Below, piece by piece: positions 34,805 through 42,278 of a stretch of DNA of 60,468 nt (positions are counted from its first letter, which is position 1; each line of letters opens with the position of its first letter). Source of the stretch: Acidiphilium rubrum (GTDB lineage: Bacteria; Pseudomonadota; Alphaproteobacteria; Acetobacterales; Acetobacteraceae); contig NZ_FTNE01000024.1 in the NCBI RefSeq assembly GCF_900156265.1, positions 1 to 60,468 of the forward strand. Direction: 5' to 3'. The position numbers were made by a program, and so were the translations under genes. The notes below the pieces were generated by a model. It ran no database searches. It was not told the origin of the DNA and saw only the letters and a program-made list of their open reading frames with translations.

Positions 34805-35500
34805 TCACATCGGCGGTGTGACGCCGTCAACCCCGACCGCGACGGCGCCGGCGGTAATCTTGCCGTCGGATTCGCTGGCCTTGATGAAGACGTGGGCGCC
34901 GGTGACGGCATCGGCTTTCATGCCGGGTGCGAACTTGACGATCGGCGCAGTAGGGGGAACCAGGATGGTCTGCTGGCCGCCTTTGTAGGTGACGGTGAGG
35001 CGTTTGACGCCGTCGCTCGATTTGGTGGCGGCGACGTTACCGTTGGTCATGGTGCTGCTGACTTTGCCGCCGGCCGCGCCGCCCGAGACCGCGGCGACGT
35101 TGCCGTTGGTCATGGTGCTGGCGGTTTTGGTGCCGCCGGACAGGGTGGTGTCGGGCAGTTTGTCCCACGCATAATGACCGTCGCCGGTGCCGCGCATCGC
35201 GTTCGGGAAGATGACGACTTCGAGCGCGATCAACTGGGAGCCGACGGTTTTGGTCGCGGTGCCGATGTAGGTGTTTTTGTCGATCATACCGAGCGAGGAT
35301 TTTTCGACCTTGAGGAAATGGGTGTCGCCGCCGATCATGACCTGTTCGGTCTTGCCGCTGTTGGTCTTGAGGGTCAGCGTATCGGCGCTGATCGCGGTGA
35401 TGGTGCCGCGCAGGCGGACCGGGGTGGATGCTGCCAGCGCGCCGACCGAGATGGCCGAAACCGCCGCGGCGGCGAGGCTGAGGGTGACGAATCGCTTCAT
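34805..35500 (-). CDS. Secreted DUF5666-like protein with internal repeat
   Basis: The 231-residue protein has a clean Sec signal (MKRFVTLSLAAAAVSAISVGALAAS) and a small beta domain VRLRGTITAISADTLTLKTNSGKTEQVMIG, resembling DUF5666. Two copies of STMTNGNVAA are separated by about 20 residues and correspond to a near-identical DNA repeat at 35024-35130. The end VKFAPGMKADAVTGAHVFIKAS is repeated in similar proteins. It opens the operon with the cytochrome b and MsrP-type genes (25 bp gap), so it may help or belong to that periplasmic system. Function unknown. Confidence 0.78.
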   Translation of the reverse strand: MKRFVTLSLAAAAVSAISVGALAASTPVRLRGTITAISADTLTLKTNSGKTEQVMIGGDTHFLKVEKSSLGMIDKNTYIGTATKTVGSQLIALEVVIFPNAMRGTGDGHYAWDKLPDTTLSGGTKTASTMTNGNVAAVSGGAAGGKVSSTMTNGNVAATKSSDGVKRLTVTYKGGQQTILVPPTAPIVKFAPGMKADAVTGAHVFIKASESDGKITAGAVAVGVDGVTPPM

Positions 35501-35722
35501 GGTGGTTCCCTTTGCTGTGAGACACTGCGTGCCCCTGGAGATGGTACGCTGTGGCGATGACAAAAGTCCGGGATGGTTGGTGATAATTTGGTAATGTGCG
35601 GCGCGGGTCGGGGGATGGGCCGGGGGTGCGGTGGACAAAAACGGCAGGGGGGCTGTACTTTACCAGTAACGGACGATCGCCCCATGATCGGGGAGGACGC
35701 ATGGCATGACAGGAACAACCCA

Positions 35723-36754
35723 ATGGAATATCGCCAACTCGGACGCTCCGGCCTCATGGTACCGGTTCTCAGCCTCGGCACCGCGACCTTCGGCGGCAGC
35801 AACGAATTCTTTCGCCGCTGGGGCGAGACCGATGTGGCGGAGGCGGCGCGGATGGTCGATCTGTGCCTCGATGCCGGGGTGAATTTTTTCGATACCGCCG
35901 ATGTGTATTCGCAAGGCATGTCCGAGGAGATTCTAGGCCAGGCGCTGAAGGGCAAGCGGAGCCGGGCGCTGATTTCCTCGAAAGCGACGTTTCCGACCGG
36001 GGACGGGCCGAACCAGCGTGGATCGTCGCGCTATCATCTGGTGCGGGCGTGCGAGGCGAGTCTGAAGCGGCTGGGCACCGATCATATCGACCTGTATTTC
36101 ATGCACGGGTTCGATGCGGTGGCGCCGGTCGATGAGACGCTGCGGGCGCTGGACGATCTGATCGGTGCCGGCAAGATCGGATATATCGGGGCGTCGAATT
36201 TCTCCGGCTGGCATCTGATGAAGTCGCTCGCGACGTCCGAGAAGTACGGGCTGGCGCGGTATGTGGCGTATCAGGGGTATTATTCGCTGGTCGGACGGCA
36301 TTACGAATGGGAATTGATGCCGCTCGGGCTCGATCAAGGGGTCGGCCTAATGGTGTGGAGTCCGCTGGGCTGGGGGCGCCTGACCGGCAAGATCCGCCGG
36401 GGTCAGCCCGATACCTCCGGCCGGATCGCGGCCGGTGGGGCGGAAGGCGGGCCGATCGTGGATGACGAGTATTTGTACACCGTGGTCGATGCGCTCGATA
36501 TCGTTGCCAAGGATACCGGCAAATCGGTGGCACAGGTGGCGCTGAACTGGCTGCTGCAGCGGCCAACCGTGGCCAATATCGTGATCGGGGCGCGTACCGA
36601 GGCGCAGCTCAAGCAGAATCTCGACGTGGTCGGCTGGTCGCTGAGCACGGAACAGGTCGGGCTGCTGGATCGGGCGAGCCATCAGACGCCGATCTATCCG
36701 TACTGGCACCAAACCAATTTCAATGATCGGAACCCGAAGCCGACGGCTTGGTAG
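35723..36754 (+). CDS. Aldo/keto reductase
   Basis: The 343-residue protein has the complete aldo/keto reductase tetrad: Asp and Tyr in NFFDTADVYSQG, Lys in LISSKAT, His in LYFMHGFD. The NADPH site IVIGARTEAQLKQNL lies near the C-terminus. It resembles the AKR group with YghZ/Tas-like members that reduce aldehydes or sugar-derived ketones. The ATG at 35723 has AGGA 8 nt upstream; the frame is open to 35573 with no conserved content. It converges on eutC through element B. Confidence 0.92.
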   Translation: MEYRQLGRSGLMVPVLSLGTATFGGSNEFFRRWGETDVAEAARMVDLCLDAGVNFFDTADVYSQGMSEEILGQALKGKRSRALISSKATFPTGDGPNQRGSSRYHLVRACEASLKRLGTDHIDLYFMHGFDAVAPVDETLRALDDLIGAGKIGYIGASNFSGWHLMKSLATSEKYGLARYVAYQGYYSLVGRHYEWELMPLGLDQGVGLMVWSPLGWGRLTGKIRRGQPDTSGRIAAGGAEGGPIVDDEYLYTVVDALDIVAKDTGKSVAQVALNWLLQRPTVANIVIGARTEAQLKQNLDVVGWSLSTEQVGLLDRASHQTPIYPYWHQTNFNDRNPKPTAW

Positions 36755-36985
36755 TTGTGGGAGTGGGACATAAAGAAGGAAGGCCAGGGGCGCTGCCCCT
36801 GGACCCCGCCAAAGGCGGAGCCTTTGGAATCCATTAGTTTTAGGGGTAGGGAGGGCCGGCTGCCGGGCTCTCAAACAGTATTGTCTGGACGCCCTCCCTA
36901 CCCCTAAAACTAGCGGGTTCTAAGGGCTAAGCCCTTAGCGGGGGTCCAGGGGGCAGAGCCCCCTGGGCTTCTTCCTTGAGCCCCA
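36755..36985. repeat. Composite palindromic element B, reversed relative to A
   Basis: Perfect 21-bp inner arms lie at 36836-36856 and 36891-36911. The left half carries CCAGGGGCGCTGCCCCTGG and AAAGGCGGAGCCTTT; the right half carries TAAGGGCTAAGCCCTTA and a CAGGGGGCAGAGCCCCCTG-type unit. Outer arms (AAGAAGGAAGG against CTTCTTCCTT) are imperfect. Modules match element A in reverse complement. The right part overlaps the 3' end of eutC and encodes its last 15 or so residues. Confidence 0.8.
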
Positions 36986-37712
36986 CCCCCGTCACCTGCC
37001 GGTGCAGCGCTTCGCGGATCAGCCAGGCGAGGGTGTCCGCCGCGGCGTCGGGGGAGAGGCCGCCTTTGGTGTGGATGTTCGAGATGCAGTTGCGGGCAGA
37101 ATCGCGGCAGCCGCGTTTGGGGGCGTAGGTGAGGTAGATGCCGAGGCTTTCGGCGACGCTGAGGCCGGGGCGTTCGCCGATCAGGATGGCGCAGAGCCTG
37201 GCGTTGAGGGCTTCGCCGATATCATCGCCGATGGCGACACGGGCCTGGGTGGCGATGACGATGGGGGCGATGCGCAGGTGGGGCAGGCGGCGGCGCACCG
37301 CGTTGAGTGTGGGGATGGCGTTGGCGGCGACGGCGGTGGCGGAGAGGCCATCGGCGATGACGAACACCGCATCGTAGTCGCCCGGGGTGAGCAGGGGACG
37401 GCAATCGGGGTGCAGGCGGCGGCCGAGGTCGGGGCGGCGGAGGTATTGCTCGCGGCTGGCGGCTTCGCTGTGGACGGTGATGACCGGCGGATCGAGCGCT
37501 GCGCGCAGGGCTTCGACATCGAGGCTGGCGTGCACCGCATCGCGCGCTTTGGCGTGGGCGAGCTGGAAGGCGAGCACGTCGTGCATCGGCATGGCGTCGC
37601 CGATGCGGCCGAGGCCGATGCGTGCGTTGGTGGTGGCGCGGAGTTTGGCCCAGGGGTCGTTGGCCCGGGGATCGTTGACGGTTTGGGGGGTCAGGTCGGG
37701 CTCAGGCGGCAT
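36927..37712 (-). CDS. eutC: Ethanolamine ammonia-lyase small subunit
   Basis: The 261-residue protein matches EutC, with ARIGLGRIGDAMPMHDVLAFQLAHAKARDAVH, the cobalamin-contact region ADGLSATAVAANA, LIGERPGLSVAESLGIYLTYAPKRGCRDSARNCISNIH, and the usual C-terminal LAWLIREALHRQVTG. With EutB it forms the B12-dependent enzyme that splits ethanolamine into acetaldehyde and ammonia. The final residues KEEAQGALPPGPPLRA are not part of the family and come from the composite palindrome. It overlaps the eutB stop by 11 bp. No other eut genes are nearby. Confidence 0.95.
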   Translation of the reverse strand: MPPEPDLTPQTVNDPRANDPWAKLRATTNARIGLGRIGDAMPMHDVLAFQLAHAKARDAVHASLDVEALRAALDPPVITVHSEAASREQYLRRPDLGRRLHPDCRPLLTPGDYDAVFVIADGLSATAVAANAIPTLNAVRRRLPHLRIAPIVIATQARVAIGDDIGEALNARLCAILIGERPGLSVAESLGIYLTYAPKRGCRDSARNCISNIHTKGGLSPDAAADTLAWLIREALHRQVTGVGLKEEAQGALPPGPPLRA

Positions 37713-39090
37713 CGGCGCCGATCAGGCGTTGCACGAATTGGCGTTCGGGCAGGCGGACGCGGCCGCGATCGTCGAGCATGCCCATGGTTTCGAGCCAGGC
37801 CTCGAACTCCGGGGCGGCGCGGACGCCGAACGTGGAGCGCAAATAGAGCAGGTCGTGGTAGGACAGGCTCTGGTAGTTCAGCATGATGTCGTCCGCACCA
37901 GGGACGGTGATGACGAAGGTGACGCCGGCGGTGGCGAGCAGGGTCATCAGCGTGTCCATGTCGTCCTGATCGGCTTCGGCGTGGTTGGTGTAGCAAACGT
38001 CGCACCCCATCGGCACACCGAGCAGCTTGCCGCAGAAATGATCTTCGAGGCCGGCGCGGATGATTTGCTTGCCGTCGTAGAGATATTCCGGGCCGATGAA
38101 GCCGACCACAGTGTTGACCAGCAGGGGTCTGAAATGGCGGGCTACGGCGTAGGCGCGGGCTTCGATGGTCTGCTGGTCGATGCCGAAATGCGCGTCGGCC
38201 GAGAGCGCCGCGCCCTGGCCGGTTTCGAAATACATGACGTTGTCGCCGACCGTGCCACGAGCGAGCGACAGAGCGGCGTCCTGCGCTTCGGCGAGGATGG
38301 CGAGGCTGACGCCGAAGCCGGCGTTGGCGGCCTCGGACCCGGCGATGGATTGGAACACCAGATCGACCGCGCCGCGCCGGTTCATGATTTCGATGGCGTT
38401 GGTGACATGGGTGAGCACGCAGGTCTGCGTCGGGATATCGTAGCGCTGGCGCAGCGTGTCGAGCATGTCGAGCAGGGCGAGGCAGTTGGGCACGTTGTCG
38501 GTCGCGGGGTTGACGCCGATCACGGCATCGCCGGTGCCGTAGAGCAGGCCATCGAGCGTGGCGGCGGCGATGCCGCGCAGATCATCGGTCGGGTGGTTGG
38601 GTTGCAGCCGGGTGGAGAGATGGCCTGGCAGGCCGATGGTGTTGCGGAAGCGGGTGATCACCGAGCATTTGCGGGCGACGGCGATCAGGTCCTGGTTGCG
38701 CATCAGCTTGGAGACGCCGGCCACCATTTCGGGCGTCAGGCCGGGGGCGAGCGCCTGGAGCGCTTGGGTATCGGCCTCGTAGGAGAGCAGCCAGTCGCGC
38801 AGTCCGCCCACGGTGAGATGGGCGACCGGGGCGAAGGCGGCTTCATCATGCGTGTCGATGATCAGGCGGGTGACGTCGTCGCTCTCATAAGGAATGAGCG
38901 CTTCGCTGAGGAAGGTTTTCAGCGGCACATCGGCAAGGATTGTGCGGGCGGCGACGCGCTGGGCATCGGATGTGGCGGCGAGGCCGGCGAGTTCATCGCC
39001 CGAACGGCGGGGTGAGGCACAGGCGAGAACCTGTTTCAGGGTTTCGAACCGGAAGGTCTCGCCGCTCAGGATGGCGGAATAGCGGGGCAT
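37702..39090 (-). CDS. eutB: Ethanolamine ammonia-lyase large subunit
   Basis: The 462-residue protein is a TIM-barrel EutB. It contains FETLKQVLACASPRRSGDELAGLAA, VARKCSVITRFRNTIGLPGHLSTRLQPNHPTDD, GDAVIGVNPATDNV, SIAGSEAANAGFG and MYFETGQGAALSADAHFG, with LGVPMGCDVCYTNHAEADQDD near the end. It holds the substrate site and, with EutC, coenzyme B12. I chose the ATG at 39090 (MPRYSAILSGETF); the frame continues upstream, but that part is the poly-A/T palindrome and not protein-like. Lack of microcompartment genes suggests a simple nitrogen-scavenging route. Confidence 0.96.
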   Translation of the reverse strand: MPRYSAILSGETFRFETLKQVLACASPRRSGDELAGLAATSDAQRVAARTILADVPLKTFLSEALIPYESDDVTRLIIDTHDEAAFAPVAHLTVGGLRDWLLSYEADTQALQALAPGLTPEMVAGVSKLMRNQDLIAVARKCSVITRFRNTIGLPGHLSTRLQPNHPTDDLRGIAAATLDGLLYGTGDAVIGVNPATDNVPNCLALLDMLDTLRQRYDIPTQTCVLTHVTNAIEIMNRRGAVDLVFQSIAGSEAANAGFGVSLAILAEAQDAALSLARGTVGDNVMYFETGQGAALSADAHFGIDQQTIEARAYAVARHFRPLLVNTVVGFIGPEYLYDGKQIIRAGLEDHFCGKLLGVPMGCDVCYTNHAEADQDDMDTLMTLLATAGVTFVITVPGADDIMLNYQSLSYHDLLYLRSTFGVRAAPEFEAWLETMGMLDDRGRVRLPERQFVQRLIGADAA

Positions 39091-39123
39091 GCGGGAGTAT
39101 AGGGGTAAAAAGAGCAGGCAAGC

Positions 39124-39244
39124 ACTTCTTTTTTGTGAACAAAAAAGAAGCAAAAAAAACTTTGTTAATTTGGGCCCGTGCCGGTGAAAGCGCCCGTGCC
39201 CCAGGGTCAAAAAGTTTTTTGCTTCTTTTTTCCAAAAAAGAAGT
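39124..39244. repeat. A/T-rich composite palindrome E overlapping the lacI-type 3' end
   Basis: Two long arms at 39124-39163 and 39209-39244 are inverted copies of each other. Each also folds alone: CTTCTTTTTT / AAAAAAGAAG at 39125-39134 and 39141-39150, and again at 39222-39231 and 39234-39243. A 45-bp GC-rich centre separates the arms. The right arm encodes the last 14 residues of the LacI-type regulator. It could act as a terminator before the eutB promoter. Confidence 0.78.
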
Positions 39245-40304
39245 CCTTCCCTTCCCTTTCCCCCACCGTACTCCCCCGCACCTCAAGACTCATACTCGTC
39301 TCATCGATCGTAGCCGGGCACGCCTCACCGCGCCGCAGCGCCTCGATCACGGTGCGCAGGATAGCACCGGCGCGTTGGCCGATCTGGGCGGCTTCGACGG
39401 CGATGGTGGTGATACCGGGGTGGCTGCAGCGGGCGATTTCGAAATCGCCGAAGCCGCCGATCGCGATGGTTTGCGGCACGGCGATGCGGCGGCGCTGGCA
39501 TTCGCTGATCGCGCCGAAGGCGATCGGGTCGCTGGCGCAGACCAGGCCGTCGATATCGGGCCAGCGGGCGATGGTGCGGGCGAGACCGGCGGCGCCGTGG
39601 TGCATCGAGAGCGGCGGCAGGCCGTAGCGCAGCGTGCGGGGTGGGCCGAGCCCGAGGCGGACGAGGGCTTCGAGGTAGCCGTGTTTGCGGGCTTCGCCGC
39701 GGGGGTCGCGCGGCGAGGCGCCGCCGAGGAAGGCGATGCGCCGGCGGCCGATGGCGGCGAGGTGTTCGGTCATCATGGCGCCGGCGGCGCGGTTGGAGAA
39801 GCCGACGACATGGCCGATCGGGGTGGCCGGCAGGTCCCAGGTTTCGACCACGGGAATGCCGGAGCGGGCCAGGCGATCGGCGACGCGGCTGGTATGGACG
39901 CCGCCGGTCAGCACGATGCCTTCGGGGCGATGGCGCATCATGGTCTGCACCAATTCGTCCTCGCGGCCGATGCGGTATTCGGTGGTGCCGAGCAGCAGGT
40001 CGAGCCCGGCTGCGCGCAGTTCGGCTTCGAGACCGCGCACGGTTTCGGCGAAATTGGCGTTGTCGATCGAGGGCACGATGACGGCGACGAAGCCGGAGCG
40101 GCGGCTGGCGAGCGCGCCGGCGGCGGCGTGGGGCACGTAGTGCAGCCGGTCGATTTCGGCGAGGATGCGCGCCTTGGTTTCGGGCGCGATGCGGTCGCCG
40201 CGCAGGGCGCGCGAGACGGTCATTTTCGAGACGTTCGCGGCGCGGGCGACGTCGTTCATAGTCGGCGCGCTGCGCGTTGGGGTGGGTGTTGGCGGTTTGG
40301 TCAT
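39207..40304 (-). CDS. LacI family regulator of the idonate/gluconate cluster
   Basis: The 365-residue protein has a LacI helix-turn-helix (TMNDVARAANVSKMTVSRALRGDRIAPETKARI, about 15-47) and a periplasmic-binding-protein-like sensor domain with VSFNRAAG-like segments and VCASDPIAFGAISECQRRRI. It most resembles GntR/IdnR-type LacI members. The last 14 residues (GKDFFFGKKKQKTF) are encoded by the A/T-rich palindrome and are foreign to the family. It starts 10 bp after the idnD-type stop. The nearby TGTTAGCGGTAACA site is a plausible target. Confidence 0.88.
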   Translation of the reverse strand: MTKPPTPTPTRSAPTMNDVARAANVSKMTVSRALRGDRIAPETKARILAEIDRLHYVPHAAAGALASRRSGFVAVIVPSIDNANFAETVRGLEAELRAAGLDLLLGTTEYRIGREDELVQTMMRHRPEGIVLTGGVHTSRVADRLARSGIPVVETWDLPATPIGHVVGFSNRAAGAMMTEHLAAIGRRRIAFLGGASPRDPRGEARKHGYLEALVRLGLGPPRTLRYGLPPLSMHHGAAGLARTIARWPDIDGLVCASDPIAFGAISECQRRRIAVPQTIAIGGFGDFEIARCSHPGITTIAVEAAQIGQRAGAILRTVIEALRRGEACPATIDETSMSLEVRGSTVGEREGKDFFFGKKKQKTF

Positions 40305-40314
40305 GGCGGCGGTT

Positions 40315-41334
40315 TCAGAAGGTGATCTGGACTTTCATGGCGCGGGTTTTATCGGCGGCGAGGGCGAAGGCGTCGGCCGCCTGATCGACCGGGAAGGTCG
40401 CGCTGAGCATGGGGGCGACATCGATCGCGCCGGTGCCGAGCAGGGCGACGGCGTGGGCGAATTCATCGGTGAAGCGGAAGGTGCCGAGCAGGTCGATCTC
40501 CTTGGTGACCAGGACCATCGAGGCGACCGGCAGATCGCCGCCGAGGCCGACCTGGACGATGCGGCCGCGCGGGCGGACCACCGACATCAGGGCCGGCAGC
40601 GCGCTCGGGGCGCCGGAGGCTTCGAAGCCGATGTCGAAATAGCCGCGATCGGCGGTGAATCGATCGAGCGCCTCGGGGGTGATGGCTTGGTCCGCACCGA
40701 GGGTGCGGGCGAGGGCGAGGGGCTCGGCGGCAATGTCGGACGCGATGATTTCACCGGCACCGGCATGGCGGGCGGCGAGCAGGATGAGCATGCCGATCGG
40801 GCCCATGCCGGTGATGACGACGCGATCGCCCGGGCGGAGTGCGGCGCGGGTGAGCGCGTGCAGGGCGACGGCGAGCGGTTCGGCGAAGACGGCGATCGAT
40901 GGATCGAGCCCGTGCGGCAGTTTGACGAGCTGTCTGGCCTCGACCGTGACTTCGGTGCTGAACGCGCCCTGGACATGCGGGCGACGCATCGCGCTGCCGA
41001 AGAAGCGCATGTCGAGGCAATGGTTGCTCATGCCTTCAGTGCAGAAGCGGCAGATGCCGCAGGGCAGCGCGGGGTTGATCGCCACCGCATCGCCCACCGC
41101 GAGGTCCGTGACGCCGGAGCCGAGGCCAGCAATGGTGCCGACGACTTCATGCCCGAGCACCATGGGTTCGGCGAGCCGGACCGGGCCGAAGCCGCCGTGG
41201 CGGACGTAGTGCAGATCAGACCCGCAGATGCCGCCGCGATCGATCCGCACGCGCACCTGGCCGGCGCCGGCTGGCGGAGCGGTGCGCGGTTCGACGCGCA
41301 GATCGCCGGCGCGATGGATCACGATTGCGGGCAT
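40315..41334 (-). CDS. idnD: L-idonate 5-dehydrogenase-type zinc alcohol dehydrogenase
   Basis: The 339-residue medium-chain dehydrogenase has catalytic-zinc residues Cys37 (GICGSD), His62 and Glu63 (GHEVVG), the structural zinc set Cys92, Cys95, Cys98, Cys106, and a NAD(P) motif GMGPIG. ICGSDLHYVRHGGFG is typical of IdnD. It would oxidise L-idonate to 5-ketogluconate in the cytoplasm. It is divergent from the gluconate 5-dehydrogenase-like gene, a pairing that supports the assignment. The ATG has GGAGGAATT just upstream. Confidence 0.85.
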   Translation of the reverse strand: MPAIVIHRAGDLRVEPRTAPPAGAGQVRVRIDRGGICGSDLHYVRHGGFGPVRLAEPMVLGHEVVGTIAGLGSGVTDLAVGDAVAINPALPCGICRFCTEGMSNHCLDMRFFGSAMRRPHVQGAFSTEVTVEARQLVKLPHGLDPSIAVFAEPLAVALHALTRAALRPGDRVVITGMGPIGMLILLAARHAGAGEIIASDIAAEPLALARTLGADQAITPEALDRFTADRGYFDIGFEASGAPSALPALMSVVRPRGRIVQVGLGGDLPVASMVLVTKEIDLLGTFRFTDEFAHAVALLGTGAIDVAPMLSATFPVDQAADAFALAADKTRAMKVQITF

Positions 41335-41382
41335 GGAAAATTCCTCCTTGAGACGCCGGGCGGCTTTGTGTTACGAGGGTTG

Positions 41383-41396
41383 TGTTAGCGGTAACA
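41383..41396. promoter_or_regulatory. Gluconate-type LacI operator TGTTAGCGGTAACA
   Basis: The 14-bp near-perfect inverted repeat TGTTA-N4-TAACA closely resembles the GntR/IdnR operator core of enterobacteria (TGTTACC-GGTAACA type). It lies 49 bp upstream of the idnD start and 118 bp upstream of idnO in the divergent promoter region. Confidence 0.65.
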
Positions 41397-41513
41397 TGCT
41401 CCGGAATTGTCGCGACGGCAACGCGGGTTATGGTACGGCTGACGCGTTTGATACGAAACCATAAGAATAGCGCCCGCCGGCCGAATGGTCAGGACCGGGC
41501 GCAGGGCAGGATG

Positions 41514-42278
41514 ATGACGAACCAGGCGTTTGACCTCAGCGGGAAACGTGCCTTGATCACCGGCGGCAGCCGCGGCATCGGGCTGGCGATTGCGGCTGCA
41601 CTCGCGCAGGCGGGTGCCGCCGTGGTGCTGAATGCGCGCGATGGCGCCGCACTCGAACAGGCGGCGGCCGGCTTGCGCGCGGCGGGGCACAACGTGGCGA
41701 GCCAGGCGTTCGACGTGATGGACCCGGCGAGCGTGGAGCGCGGGGTTGCGGCGATCGAGGCGGATGGTGCCATCGACATCCTGATCAACAACGCCGGGAT
41801 GCAGCACCGGATGGCGGCGGAGGATTTCGCCGAGGCGGATTTCGACCGGCTGATGGCGATCAATGTGAAGGGCGCGTTTTTTGTCGCCCAGGCGGTCGGG
41901 CGGCGGATGATCGCGCGGCGGCGCGGCAAGATTATTAATATCGCGTCGGTGCAAAGCGAGCTGGGCCGCGCCTCGATCACGCCCTATGCGATGTCGAAAG
42001 GGGCGGTGCGGCAATTGACGCGCGGGCTGTGCGCCGAGTGGGCGCGGCATAATATTCAGGTCAATGCGATCGCGCCGGGGTATTTCCGCACCGAGCTGAC
42101 TTCGGCCTTGGTGGCCGATCCCGCGTTCACCGCCTGGCTGGTCGCCCGCACGCCGGCCGGGCGGTGGGGCGAGGTGGCGGAGCTGGGCGGCACCGCGGTG
42201 TTTCTGGCCTCTGCCGCCGCCGATTTCGTCAATGGCCAGACCATCTTCGTCGATGGCGGGCTGACGAGCGTGGTATGA
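41514..42278 (+). CDS. idnO: Gluconate 5-dehydrogenase-type SDR
   Basis: The 254-residue classical SDR has LITGGSRGIGLAIA (about 14-27), NNAGMQHRM, Ser145, and an intact YxxxK (Tyr158, Lys162 in PYAMSKGAV). NAGMQHR and EFAEADFDRLMAINVKGAFFV-like segments match gluconate 5-dehydrogenases (IdnO/Gno), which reduce 5-ketogluconate to D-gluconate. AGGG lies 7 nt before the ATG at 41514; another ATG is 3 bp upstream. Its stop overlaps the start of the ABC ATPase gene (ATGA), linking metabolism with import. Confidence 0.88.
   Translation: MTNQAFDLSGKRALITGGSRGIGLAIAAALAQAGAAVVLNARDGAALEQAAAGLRAAGHNVASQAFDVMDPASVERGVAAIEADGAIDILINNAGMQHRMAAEDFAEADFDRLMAINVKGAFFVAQAVGRRMIARRRGKIINIASVQSELGRASITPYAMSKGAVRQLTRGLCAEWARHNIQVNAIAPGYFRTELTSALVADPAFTAWLVARTPAGRWGEVAELGGTAVFLASAAADFVNGQTIFVDGGLTSVV

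Noticed and set aside
39091-39210. N-terminal extension of EutB through the A/T-rich palindrome
   Set aside because: The added 40 residues are repeat-encoded and EutB homology starts at MPRYSAILSGETF (ATG 39090).
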